Of a DNA stretch of 64,000 nucleotides, positions 1 through 7,920 are shown in pieces. Location: NCBI RefSeq assembly GCF_024137025.1, contig NZ_JAMYJR010000028.1, positions 1 to 64,000 on the forward strand, in the 5' to 3' direction. How positions within the stretch are numbered: position 1 is the stretch's first letter; each line of letters begins with the position of its first letter. Both the position numbers and the translations under genes were made by a program. Under the pieces are notes generated by a model. It had not been told where the DNA came from and did not search any database. It saw nothing but the letters and a program-made list of their open reading frames with translations. Source of the stretch: Paractinoplanes aksuensis. GTDB taxonomy: Bacteria; Actinomycetota; Actinomycetes; Mycobacteriales; Micromonosporaceae.

Positions 1-78
<78 letters not shown>

Positions 79-178
79 GCGGCAGTGATGACACAGGCGA
101 GTTTCTTCATGGGCCCACCGTTACCCAGTTGGCTACGCAGAGTGTCCAGTTGATGAACGCTCTGGCACGTTGCCGGGA

Positions 179-1198
179 CTAAAAGGTGCGGCTGCGCTGA
201 TCGACACCGAGCGGGCCGTACGGGTAGTCGTTCGGCCGGGGGTCGCTGGCCTCGTCGAGGATGCTGATCTCGTCGACGGTCAGGTGCAGCCCCGCCGCCT
301 TGAGGTTCGCGTCCAGCTGGTCGAGGGTGCGCGCGCCGAGGATCGTCGAGGTCACGCCGGGCCGGTCGGTCACCCAGGCCAGGGCCACCTCGGCCATCGA
401 CACGCCCCGGGCCTCGGCGACCCGCTGCACGGCTTCGACCACGTCCCACGTACGCACGCTGTTGCGCCGGTCGTAGGCCTCCATGCCCCGTTCCGGGTTG
501 TCACCGAGGCGGGTGTCCCCGGTCGGGCGCTGGTCCCGCCGGTACTTGCCGGTGAGCCAGCCCCCGCCGAGCGGACTCCACGGCAGCAGCCCGAGCCCGG
601 CGTCGAGCGCGGCCGGGACGATCTCGTACTCGGTCTCGCGGACGAGTAGGTTGTACTGCGGCTGCAGGCTGACCGGCCCGGCCAGGCCCAGCTCGCGGGC
701 CAGCGCGACCGCCTTGGTGAGCTGCCACCCGGTGAAGTTCGAGAACCCGTAGTAGCGGATCTTGCCGGCCCGGACGAACCCGTCGAGGGTGCGCAGGGTC
801 TCGTCGAGCGGGGTGAACGGGTCCCACGAGTGGGCCTGGTAGAGATCGACCGCGTCGACCCCGAGCCGGCTCAGCGAGGCGTCGAGGGCCCGGGTCAGGT
901 GCCGCGCCGACAGCCCGGCGCCGTTGGGGTCGGCCGCCATCGGGAAGCGGCCCTTGGTGGCGAGCACGACGGCCTCGGTGACGTCGGCCGGGCGCGCGGC
1001 CAGCCAGCGACCGATGATCGACTCCGACTCGCCCTTCGAGTAGACGTCGGCGGTGTCGACGAACGTGCCGCCGGCCTCGACGAACCGGTCGAGCTGGGCG
1101 TGCGACACCTTCTCGTCGGACTCGTTGCCGAAAGTCATCGTGCCGAGACAGAGCGAGGACACGGCGCAGCCACTGCGCCCGAGCGTGCGATATTCCAT
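179..1198 (-). CDS. Aldo/keto reductase
   Basis: A 339-residue protein of the usual length for the bacterial aldo/keto reductase family, which are soluble NADPH-dependent carbonyl reductases. The catalytic tetrad is visible: Asp and Tyr in DTADVYS, Lys in ATKGRF and His in YQAHSWD. The C-terminal half carries the usual SNFTGWQ and PWSPLGGGWLTGKY segments and the cofactor-binding STILGART segment. The start is ATG at 1198. It is transcribed leftward, away from the rest of the window. Nothing links it to the peptide cluster and its substrate cannot be read from the sequence. Confidence 0.93.
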   Translation of the reverse strand: MEYRTLGRSGCAVSSLCLGTMTFGNESDEKVSHAQLDRFVEAGGTFVDTADVYSKGESESIIGRWLAARPADVTEAVVLATKGRFPMAADPNGAGLSARHLTRALDASLSRLGVDAVDLYQAHSWDPFTPLDETLRTLDGFVRAGKIRYYGFSNFTGWQLTKAVALARELGLAGPVSLQPQYNLLVRETEYEIVPAALDAGLGLLPWSPLGGGWLTGKYRRDQRPTGDTRLGDNPERGMEAYDRRNSVRTWDVVEAVQRVAEARGVSMAEVALAWVTDRPGVTSTILGARTLDQLDANLKAAGLHLTVDEISILDEASDPRPNDYPYGPLGVDQRSRTF

Positions 1199-1298
1199 GT
1201 CTTCAACCTAACCCCGGTTCCCGTACGGAAACCTCCGGCTCAAGATCGGCCGGACCCTCGGTGTCATCGGCGGTGGCCGGTGCTGAATCATCATCGGC

Positions 1299-1598
1299 AT
1301 GGCAGTGATGGTGGAGATCCACTTCCCGGCGACCGGCGAGGACGAGTGGATCGACGACGTGGGTGACTTCCTGATCGACCTCGAGGACGAGTTCGGCCTC
1401 GAGGAGTACGAGGACGGCGAACAGATCGGCGACGAGTACGTCTTCTTCATCGCCGGCGCCAACGAGCGCACCCTGCTGAAGGCCGCCTCCCGGGTGGCTG
1501 CCCGCAAGGGCGTGCCCACGGGCGCCTACGCCATGGTGACCGTGACCGACGCGCCGAAGGTCGGCCTGGGCCGCCGGGTGAGCCTGCCGGCCCGCTGA
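1299..1598 (+). CDS. Small acidic protein of unknown function
   Basis: A 99-residue protein. Its middle third is very acidic (GEDEWIDDVGDFLIDLEDE and following), and its C-terminal third is basic and Ala-rich (KAASRVAARKG). I see no signal peptide, membrane segment or recognisable motif. The start at 1299 (MAVMVEIHF) is one of two in-frame ATG codons nine bases apart; the second, at 1308, is equally possible. It stands alone between the leftward reductase and the rightward secreted protein. GC3-rich codon use and an open frame from start to stop support a real gene. I do not recognise the family. Confidence 0.7.
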   Translation: MAVMVEIHFPATGEDEWIDDVGDFLIDLEDEFGLEEYEDGEQIGDEYVFFIAGANERTLLKAASRVAARKGVPTGAYAMVTVTDAPKVGLGRRVSLPAR

Positions 1599-1656
1599 TC
1601 CTGGGGTTGTAGGTCCGATACAGCCCGGTTATCGGCGGCCCGCCCAGACTGCCGGC

Positions 1657-2790
1657 ATGAGACTACGAAACGTGTTCGCCGTCGGCGCGGCCGTGTGCCT
1701 GGCCGTCGGCCTCACCGGAGCCCCGGCCGCGGCCGCTGAGGCGGCGACCTGGCAACTGGTCACGCCCGTCGCGCCGGAGTGGCAGAAGTTCAACGGCGGC
1801 GACATCCAGGTCTTCGGGCCCGACTCGGCCCTGATGCAGGGCAGCACCAACGCCACCATCTGCTGGGAGTGCACGGACCAGCGGCACACCTGGCAGTGGG
1901 GCGGCACCCAGTGGACCGACGTAGCGACGCCGCCCAAGCAGGTCCCGGTCAAGGCGATGACCGGCACGGCGCTCGACGACCGGTGGCTGTTCGGCGAGTA
2001 CGAGCCGGCCACCGACGGCATCTACCGCGGTTACCACTGGGACGGGCGGACCTGGACCGACCGCAGCCCGGCGCCCCGCACCTTCCAGCCGCAGGCGGCC
2101 GAGGCCAGTGCCCGCGACGACGTATGGGTGGCCGGCGACGACCGTACCACCGGCGGCTGGCAGCCTGCGGTGGCCCGGTGGAACGGGCAGTCCTGGGCGA
2201 TCACCAAGCTGCCCTCGGTCACGTCCAGCGTCAGCCTGGCCGGCATCCACCGGACGGGTCCGCGAGAGGTCTGGGTGGTCGGGCAGAAGCATCTGGGCAA
2301 TGCGACCGGCAGCGTGTACCTGGCCCGCTGGGACGGTGAGGTCTGGACCGAGGTGCAGGCGCCGGTGGGCTCCGGCCCGTACGGCTGGCGGACGACCAAG
2401 ATCGCGGGCCGGGTGGGCGACGTGTGGATCGCCGGCCAGGACCCGGCCACCAAGTGCGCGCTCACCCTGCACTGGGACGGGAGCGGGTTCACCAAGCAGA
2501 ACATCTGCGGCCCGGCGTCGTCCCCCGCCCAGACCGTCACTGCCCTCACCGAGTTCGAGGGGGAGTGGCTGCTCGGCATCACCCCGAGCGCGATCGGCTC
2601 GGCCCGCGCCGACGGCGCGCTGCGCCGCTGGACCGGCGCCGCGTGGCAGGTCGTGACCGGACCGTACGCCCGGACCACTGACGTCACCGAGCTCGAGCCG
2701 ATTCCCGGCGGTGGACTGTGGATGATCGCCCAGGGCGGGGCCGCGACTGGACCGGTCTCGAACCGGGAGGTATGGCGACTGGCCAGTTGA
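1657..2790 (+). CDS. Secreted repeat protein, probable beta-propeller
   Basis: A 377-residue protein with a Sec signal peptide: MRLRN, a hydrophobic stretch (FAVGAAVCLAVGLTGA) and a likely cleavage after APAAAAEA. The mature part repeats short blocks built around Trp-Asp/Asn-Gly followed by Trp-Thr, for example YHWDGRTWTD, ARWNGQSWAI, ARWDGEVWTE and LHWDGSGFTK. Such spacing is typical of extracellular propeller folds. No catalytic residues or lipobox were seen. The start is ATG 1657. Its stop codon lies inside the promoter of the next gene: TTGACA at 2787-2792 overlaps the TGA at 2788-2790. The role is unknown; surface binding is a guess. Confidence 0.8.
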   Translation: MRLRNVFAVGAAVCLAVGLTGAPAAAAEAATWQLVTPVAPEWQKFNGGDIQVFGPDSALMQGSTNATICWECTDQRHTWQWGGTQWTDVATPPKQVPVKAMTGTALDDRWLFGEYEPATDGIYRGYHWDGRTWTDRSPAPRTFQPQAAEASARDDVWVAGDDRTTGGWQPAVARWNGQSWAITKLPSVTSSVSLAGIHRTGPREVWVVGQKHLGNATGSVYLARWDGEVWTEVQAPVGSGPYGWRTTKIAGRVGDVWIAGQDPATKCALTLHWDGSGFTKQNICGPASSPAQTVTALTEFEGEWLLGITPSAIGSARADGALRRWTGAAWQVVTGPYARTTDVTELEPIPGGGLWMIAQGGAATGPVSNREVWRLAS

Positions 2791-2839
2791 CAACTCGTCT
2801 CGGCACCTGCAAAACTTCCGTTGCAGGTGCCGAGACGAG
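2787..2839 (+). promoter_or_regulatory. Promoter and perfect inverted-repeat operator of the ArsR-type gene
   Basis: A consensus -35 hexamer TTGACA lies at 2787-2792. It is followed by a perfect 19-bp inverted repeat: left arm 2794-2812, 8-nt loop, right arm 2821-2839 (TTGCAGGTGCCGAGACGAG). A weak -10 (AAAACT) would fall at 2811-2816, inside the repeat. A repeat between -35 and the start of a winged-helix gene is the expected layout of an autoregulatory operator. There is no T tract after the right arm, so it is less likely to be only a terminator for the upstream gene. The core GGCACCTGCA-N10-TGCAGGTGCC recurs upstream of the lipoprotein gene at 52219. Confidence 0.75.
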
Positions 2840-2850
2840 CGGGGAGGCTG

Positions 2851-3201
2851 ATGAAGTCGTCCGAACTGACCGGCGACGAGCTGGTGCAAGTGCTGTCCAC
2901 GCTCTCCAACCCGCACCGGATCCGGATCATCGCGGCGCTGATGGACGGCCGGGAGTACGTGAGCCGGCTGGCCCGCAGGTTGGAGATCAGCCGGGCGCTG
3001 CTGCAGGTACACCTCCGCAAGCTGGAGGCGGCGGGGCTGGTGGAGGCAACCCTCGAGCTGTCGCCGGAGGGCAAGGCCATGAAGTACTACACGATCTGTC
3101 AGTTCGCCATCGAACTGACGCCGCAGGCACTCGCCGCGGCCGCGCCCACCCTCAGCTATGAAGAGGCGCGGCTCCGCGACGACCCGCAGGAGCAGGGGTG
3201 A
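2851..3201 (+). CDS. ArsR-type winged-helix transcriptional regulator
   Basis: A 116-residue DNA-binding protein. The order is LVQVLSTLSNPHRIRIIAAL (helix 1 typical of ArsR/SmtB proteins), YVSRLARRLEISRALLQVHL (helix-turn-helix), then the wing around LVEATLELSPEGKAMKYY. No Cys-rich metal site is visible, so it is probably not a metal sensor. I chose ATG 2851 because GGGGAGG lies just upstream; a TTG start at 2821 would fall inside the operator. Its stop overlaps or nearly abuts the next small membrane-protein gene, suggesting one transcript. The inverted repeat at 2794-2839 probably mediates autoregulation. Confidence 0.88.
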   Translation: MKSSELTGDELVQVLSTLSNPHRIRIIAALMDGREYVSRLARRLEISRALLQVHLRKLEAAGLVEATLELSPEGKAMKYYTICQFAIELTPQALAAAAPTLSYEEARLRDDPQEQG

Positions 3202-3479
3202 TACGGAAGATGGAGCTGGCGGTGAACGATTACGCGATCATGGACTTCGGCTACGCGGCGGTGCTGCTGCTGTTCGGCGTCCTGTTGGTCTGGACGGCGC
3301 GTTACGTCTGGCAGACCCGGACGGTGAACAGCAAGGAGAAGGAGTTCCGCGAGCTGGCCGAGGAGTCGGTCGCCCGCCAGACGGCGACGGGCGCCCAGGT
3401 CACGAGCCTGACGTCCGAGGTCGCCGACCTGCAGCGCCGGGTGCAGGCGATGGAGAAGCTGCTGCGGGACGCGGAGTAG
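3198..3479 (+). CDS. Small single-pass membrane protein with coiled-coil tail
   Basis: A 93-residue protein with one clear membrane helix near residues 18-36 (FGYAAVLLLFGVLLVWTARY) followed by a charged, heptad-like helix (SKEKEFRELAEESVARQ, then VTSLTSEVADLQRRVQAMEKLL). This is typical of a membrane anchor plus coiled coil. GTG 3198 overlaps the stop of the regulator gene (GTGA) and has AGGAG just upstream; ATG 3210 is an alternative start. It is cotranscribed with the ArsR-type gene, so it may be a partner or a signal-input component; that is inference. Its last 80 bases overlap the end of the convergent LuxR-type gene. Confidence 0.75.
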   Translation: MIRKMELAVNDYAIMDFGYAAVLLLFGVLLVWTARYVWQTRTVNSKEKEFRELAEESVARQTATGAQVTSLTSEVADLQRRVQAMEKLLRDAE

Positions 3480-4506
3480 CGCCCGCTCCCTCGGGCCGGC
3501 GGACGACGATGTCCAGATCGGACGGTTCGAGCCAGCCCTGCGCGACGGCCCGGGCCCCGGCCTGGAACCGGCTGCCGGCTTGGAGGCGGGCCATCAGGTC
3601 GGCGACGATCCGCCGGGCCGTGCGGACCGAGAAACCCAGGCTGCGGGCCACCACCTCGTCGGTGGAACCGGAGGCGAGCAGCCGGGTCACCGCGCGTTCC
3701 TGCGGGGTCAGCTCATGGTCGTCCTGCTGCGGCTCGCCGAACCGGGCGGCCTGGTTCCAGAGCTGGTCGAACAGGGCCAGCAGGGCGCTGACCGGGCCGG
3801 CGCCGCGCAGGACGACGGCGCCGCTGCCCGGTTCGGCGGGATTCAACTCGACCAGGGCGATCTCCCGGTCGTAGATGGCGACTCGAGGCGGAAGTTGCGG
3901 GGTGGTCCGGACATGCGCACCACGACACGACAACCAGGTGGCGTAGTCGGCCACGGCAGTCTCGTTGAAGCTGCTCTCGAGGAAGATGTACCGCAGTTCC
4001 ACGTTGTTGGACAACAGATGCCGGTCGAGAGCGGTGGCCGACTCGGGCCGGCCCGGATCGCGGATCAGATCGATACCGGTCACCGCGAGCTCGGTGCGGC
4101 AGTCGTGGGTCAGACGCTCCGTGCAGGCCCGGACGGCGTCCATGTCGTAGAAGGTCTGCATGCCCACACGCTCGGTGTCGGACCGGCTCTCGCGGTACTC
4201 GCCGAGCATCCGGGTGACGGCCATCCGGGTGTTGGAGATCGCCTTCTGGCGTTCGAGGAGTTCCGCCTCCTGCCGCTGGAGCAGCAGGCTCAGCCCGAGT
4301 TCGGGGTGGATCAGCTGTTGTTTGCCCGGCTCCTCGAGGGACGGACGGACCAGCGACAGGCGGGACAGCTGACCGATTGTGCGTCCCACCCGGGCCGTCG
4401 GCCAGCCGAGGTCGCCGGCCAGTTCGCTGACGTCGGCCCGGGGCCGGTTGAGCATCGCGCGGTAGACGATCTGCGCGTCCGGCCCGAGATCGAGGTCGGT
4501 CGTCAT
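3400..4506 (-). CDS. LuxR-type transcriptional regulator with TrmB-like N-terminus
   Basis: A 368-residue regulator. Residues about 1-60 form a winged helix (AQIVYRAMLNRPRADVSELA, then TARVGRTIGQLSRLSLV) of the TrmB kind. The middle resembles a phospholipase-D-like sensor region. The C-terminus is a LuxR helix-turn-helix (ELTPQERAVTRLLASGSTDE, then SVRTARRIVADLMARL). A Pro/Ala/Gly-rich tail follows. ATG 4506 is preferred over an upstream in-frame start because GGGGG precedes it and the TrmB-like domain begins there. It is transcribed divergently from the SARP gene. Similar regulators occur as pathway-specific controllers in actinobacterial NRPS clusters. Its 3' end overlaps the convergent membrane-protein gene by 80 bp. 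Confidence 0.87.
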   Translation of the reverse strand: MTTDLDLGPDAQIVYRAMLNRPRADVSELAGDLGWPTARVGRTIGQLSRLSLVRPSLEEPGKQQLIHPELGLSLLLQRQEAELLERQKAISNTRMAVTRMLGEYRESRSDTERVGMQTFYDMDAVRACTERLTHDCRTELAVTGIDLIRDPGRPESATALDRHLLSNNVELRYIFLESSFNETAVADYATWLSCRGAHVRTTPQLPPRVAIYDREIALVELNPAEPGSGAVVLRGAGPVSALLALFDQLWNQAARFGEPQQDDHELTPQERAVTRLLASGSTDEVVARSLGFSVRTARRIVADLMARLQAGSRFQAGARAVAQGWLEPSDLDIVVRRPEGAGATPRPAAASPSPAPGAAGRRPRTSGS

Positions 4507-5047
4507 CGAATCGCTACCCCCAGATAAGTCACAACCCGAAAAAATCACGAGATGCCGCGATAAGTCCGGCTGAGCATTCTGACGGAAGCACAGCGCGGCC
4601 AGCAACCCGGCAATTCGGAAGATCCGCTCGACGCGGCGTGTCGTAAGACCGCTGTTTCTACCGCGAATGTCCGTTGTGGACCCTACCCTCGCGGTCTGTG
4701 TGCTGACTGTCGGTCATTGAACTCATCGACGTTTGAGGATTCCTGCCATGGGTATTTGCGCGTGTCACGAGGGCGAAAAGAGGCGCTGTGACCCTCGTCA
4801 CGAGGGCTTTGCCCCCTCTACGCCATTTCTTGGCACATGGCAGCTATTGCCCCTTGCAGAAACGTGCCACGGCAGGTACCTGTCACGGTTGCGGCCGGAC
4901 AGGAGCCGAACCCTCGCCCCAGACTTGCGGTGGCGGGGGCCCCGGGTCACATCCGGTGAAGTCAATCCCCCGTGCGCATGTCTGAGCGGAAACGGGGGAT
5001 CAGATGGGGACACGAGTCTGTCCAAAACGGATCAGGCGAGCCGCCCG
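4507..5047. promoter_or_regulatory. Divergent regulatory region between LuxR and SARP genes
   Basis: About 540 bases without a convincing gene; some of it is less GC-rich than its surroundings. It must hold the promoters of both regulator genes. The clearest signals are a direct repeat GTCACGAGGG at 4764-4773 and 4797-4806, exactly 33 bp apart. An inverted copy, CCCTCGT, at 4792-4798 makes CCCTCGTCACGAGGG an odd palindrome. A ten-base palindrome, CAGGTACCTG, lies at 4873-4882. SARP proteins bind short direct repeats spaced by multiples of 11 bp, so the 33-bp spacing is suggestive. No -10/-35 pair stood out. The upstream part of the open frame from 4733 has atypical residue content and is probably untranslated. 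Confidence 0.6.
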
Positions 5048-6925
5048 GTGAGGGCACGGCTGCTGGGACCGGTCGACGCCTGGTGCGGGCCGGACCTGGT
5101 CGAGCTGAACGGTTCGAAGATCAGAACTGTCATGGCCATGCTGCTGCTGGCCCGGGGGCGCGTCGTCGAGGACGCCACCTTCACCCGGATGCTGTGGGGC
5201 GCCGACGCCCCGGTCACCGCGCCGGCCCAGCTGCAGACGTACGCGTCCCGGCTGCGCCGGATGCTGACCGGCCACGCCGAGGTGGTCCGGCAGCGGCCGG
5301 GCTATCTGCTGCGCATGACCGGCCCGTCGTCCATGGTCGACCTGGTCGAGTTCGACGCGCTGGCGGCCCGGGGCCGGGTCGAGCTGCAACGCGGCAACCA
5401 CCTCGCCGCGACCGGTTCGCTGGCCGCCGCGATCGAGCTGTGGCAGGGTCCGGCCCTGGTCGGGGTGACCGAGGCGCTGTCCGAGGCCGAGTCGCCGGCC
5501 CTGCTGGAACGCCGGCTCTCGGTGGTCAGCGACCGGATCGAGGCCGACCTGGCCCTGGGCCGGCACGCCGCGGTCATCTCCGAGCTGACCGGCCTGGTGG
5601 CGGCGCACCCACTGCGCGAGAGCCTGCGCGGTCAGCTCATGAGAGCGCTCTACCGCTGTGACCGGCAGGCCGACGCGCTCCGCGTCTACCAGGAGTACCG
5701 GGTCCGGCTGGCCGACGACCTGGGCATCGATCCCGGCCCGGCGCTGCAGGAACTGCACGGGGCCCTGCTGCGCGGCGACACCGCCGTCGCCGCCCCGGCG
5801 CCGGTCACCGCGGTCGCGTCGGCCGCTCCGGCCGCGCCCGCCGATTTCACCGGGCGCGAGTTCGAGCTGATCCGGCTGCGGACCGCGCTGACCGCCGGGA
5901 ACGCCAGCGGGGCAGCCAAGATCGCCGCCGTCGTGGGCCTGCCCGGCGTCGGCAAGACCGCGCTGGCCCTGCGGGTCGCGCACGACATCGCCGCCGACTA
6001 CCCGGACGGCCAGGTCTTCGTTTCGCTGCGGGACACCGAGGGGCGGCCCCGGGCGGCGGTCGACGTGCTGGCCGAGATCTGCGCGACCGGCGGCAGCCCG
6101 GCCCCGGCCCCGGCGACGACGGCCGACGGCGTGCGGCAGTACCGCGGCGCGTACGCGGGCCGGCGGATGCTGCTCGTGCTGGACGACGCGGCCGACGAGG
6201 AGCAGGTGCGCCCGCTGCTGCAGGCGCCCGCGACGTGCGGCGTGCTCGTCACCAGCCGGGCCCCGCTGACCGCGCTCGACGGCGTCCGCCCGCTCGTGCT
6301 CGGCGCGTTCGCCGCCGGCGAGGCGACGATGCTGCTGGCCCGGATGGCCGGCGAGACCCGGGTGGTGGCCGACGCGGCCGCGGCCGAGGCGGTCGCCGAG
6401 GCCTGCGGCTACCTGCCCCTGGCGGTCCGGATCGCGGGGGCCCGGCTGGCCGGCCGTCCGCACTGGCCGCTGGCCAACCTGGCCGCCCGGCTGCGGGACC
6501 AGAGCCGGACGCTGGACGAGCTGACCGTGGCCGACCGGTCCGTCCGCGACGCGCTGCGGTCCAGCGTGAGCGCCCTCGACGACCGGTTGCGGGTCTCGCT
6601 GCGGCAGCTGGCGGCGCAGGACACGACCGCCATGACCGCCCAGTCGGCCGGCCGCGTGCTGGGCCTGTCGCCGGCCGAGGCCGAGGACCGCCTGGACGAA
6701 CTGGCCGAGGCGCACCTGCTGACCGTGGACACCACGGGGGCGCGCTCGGTCTACCGGATGCCCACGTTGATCCGGCTCTATGCCCGGGAACAGGGCGACC
6801 GGATCGTCATGAAGGTGCCACCGGCGCGCGGCCTGAGCGCGATATGGCCGGTTGATGGGCCGGATATGGAACGGGGCCGCAGGGTGGGCCGGTCAATCCC
6901 GACCGGACGGAGAACCGGATGCTGA
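5048..6925 (+). CDS. SARP-family regulator with NB-ARC ATPase domain
   Basis: About 625 residues if translated from GTG 5048 (VRARLLGPVDAW), which matches where SARP proteins normally begin; the frame is open from 4733 but that extension lacks family character. Residues about 1-90 are the winged-helix DNA-binding domain and about 95-245 the bacterial activation domain (ADALRVYQEYRVRLADDLGI, GPALQELH). An NB-ARC ATPase follows, with Walker A GLPGVGKTA near residue 297 and Walker B MLLVLDDAADE. It ends soon after the winged-helix segment, without the TPR region of full AfsR-like proteins. Its stop overlaps the start of the SbnB-like gene. It is probably the activator of the peptide cluster. Confidence 0.9.
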   Translation: MRARLLGPVDAWCGPDLVELNGSKIRTVMAMLLLARGRVVEDATFTRMLWGADAPVTAPAQLQTYASRLRRMLTGHAEVVRQRPGYLLRMTGPSSMVDLVEFDALAARGRVELQRGNHLAATGSLAAAIELWQGPALVGVTEALSEAESPALLERRLSVVSDRIEADLALGRHAAVISELTGLVAAHPLRESLRGQLMRALYRCDRQADALRVYQEYRVRLADDLGIDPGPALQELHGALLRGDTAVAAPAPVTAVASAAPAAPADFTGREFELIRLRTALTAGNASGAAKIAAVVGLPGVGKTALALRVAHDIAADYPDGQVFVSLRDTEGRPRAAVDVLAEICATGGSPAPAPATTADGVRQYRGAYAGRRMLLVLDDAADEEQVRPLLQAPATCGVLVTSRAPLTALDGVRPLVLGAFAAGEATMLLARMAGETRVVADAAAAEAVAEACGYLPLAVRIAGARLAGRPHWPLANLAARLRDQSRTLDELTVADRSVRDALRSSVSALDDRLRVSLRQLAAQDTTAMTAQSAGRVLGLSPAEAEDRLDELAEAHLLTVDTTGARSVYRMPTLIRLYAREQGDRIVMKVPPARGLSAIWPVDGPDMERGRRVGRSIPTGRRTGC

Positions 6926-7920
6926 TCCTTCGCAAGGCGGATGTCGAGAGCCTGCTCGACGGGCGCGAACAGGACGTCCTCGACGTGGTCGGGCGCGCCT
7001 ACCGGCTCCACGACGAGGGCCGGTCCGCGCTGCCCCACTCGTCCTTCCTCCGCTTCCCGGACCAGCCCCGGGACCGGATCATCGCGCTGCCGGCCTTCCT
7101 GGGCGGCGACACGAAGCTGGCCGGTCTCAAGTGGATCGCCTCGTTCCCGGGCAACCTGGAGCGGGGCATCCCCCGGGCCAGCGCCGCGCTGCTGCTCAAC
7201 TCGTGCGACACCGGGGTGCCGGAGGCCCTGCTCGAGGCGTCGCTGATCTCGGCCCGCCGCACGGCCGCCGGCGCCGCCCTGGGCGCGCTCGCGCTGGGCG
7301 TCGAGGCCGCGCCGCGGGGGGTGTCGCTGCTCGGCTGCGGGGTCATCAACTTCGAGACCCTGCGGTTCCTGCGGACGGCGGCCCCGTCGCTGGCCGAGGT
7401 CGCGCTGTTCGACCTGGACGCCGAGCGGGCCAAGACGTTCGCCGAGCGGGCCGAGGCCACCTTCGCCGGTCTGACCGTCACGGTCGTCGACAGCGCGGCC
7501 GAGGCGCTGGCCGCGCACCGGCTGGTCGCCCTGGCCACCACCGCGGCCACGCCTTACCTCGACCTGGCCGACTGCCGGCCGGGCACCACGGTGCTGCACA
7601 CGTCGCTGCGCGACATCGAGCCGGAAGCCCTGCTGGGCGCCCAGAACGTGGTCGACGACGTCGACCACGTCGCCCGTGAGCGCACCTCGGTCCACCTGGC
7701 CGAGCAACTGGCCGGTCACCGCGACTTCATCGACGCGACCATCGGCGCGGTGCTGCGCGATCCGGCCGCCCTCACCCGCGACCCGGAGAGGGTCCTCGTC
7801 TATTCACCGTTCGGCCTCGGCGTGCTCGACATCGCGCTGGCCGACCACGTCCGCACCCTCGCCCTGGCCGCCGGCCGCGGCGTGCGGGTCGACGACTTTC
7901 TCACGGAGGCCCAGGCCTGA
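6919..7920 (+). CDS. SbnB-like dehydrogenase for 2,3-diaminopropionate (ornithine cyclodeaminase family)
   Basis: A 333-residue protein of the ornithine cyclodeaminase/mu-crystallin family. The Rossmann segment is VSLLGCGVINFETLRFL near residues 135-151, and SFLRFPDQPRDRIIALPAF and GLKWIASFPGN match the SbnB branch. In staphyloferrin B biosynthesis SbnB oxidatively cleaves N-(1-amino-1-carboxy-2-ethyl)glutamate to L-Dap plus 2-oxoglutarate using NAD. The SbnA-like partner lies at 11385, so Dap supply is the likely role. The ATG at 6919 overlaps the SARP stop. Its own stop overlaps the oxygenase start (TGATG), consistent with translational coupling. Confidence 0.88.
   Translation: MLILRKADVESLLDGREQDVLDVVGRAYRLHDEGRSALPHSSFLRFPDQPRDRIIALPAFLGGDTKLAGLKWIASFPGNLERGIPRASAALLLNSCDTGVPEALLEASLISARRTAAGAALGALALGVEAAPRGVSLLGCGVINFETLRFLRTAAPSLAEVALFDLDAERAKTFAERAEATFAGLTVTVVDSAAEALAAHRLVALATTAATPYLDLADCRPGTTVLHTSLRDIEPEALLGAQNVVDDVDHVARERTSVHLAEQLAGHRDFIDATIGAVLRDPAALTRDPERVLVYSPFGLGVLDIALADHVRTLALAAGRGVRVDDFLTEAQA

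Noticed and set aside
2821..2850. TTG start for the ArsR-type protein at 2821
   Set aside because: It lies within the operator arm and lacks a ribosome site; ATG 2851 has GGGGAGG.
4733..5047. N-terminal extension of the SARP protein from 4733
   Set aside because: The added residues have no SARP similarity and cross the repeat-rich control region. GTG 5048 matches the family start.
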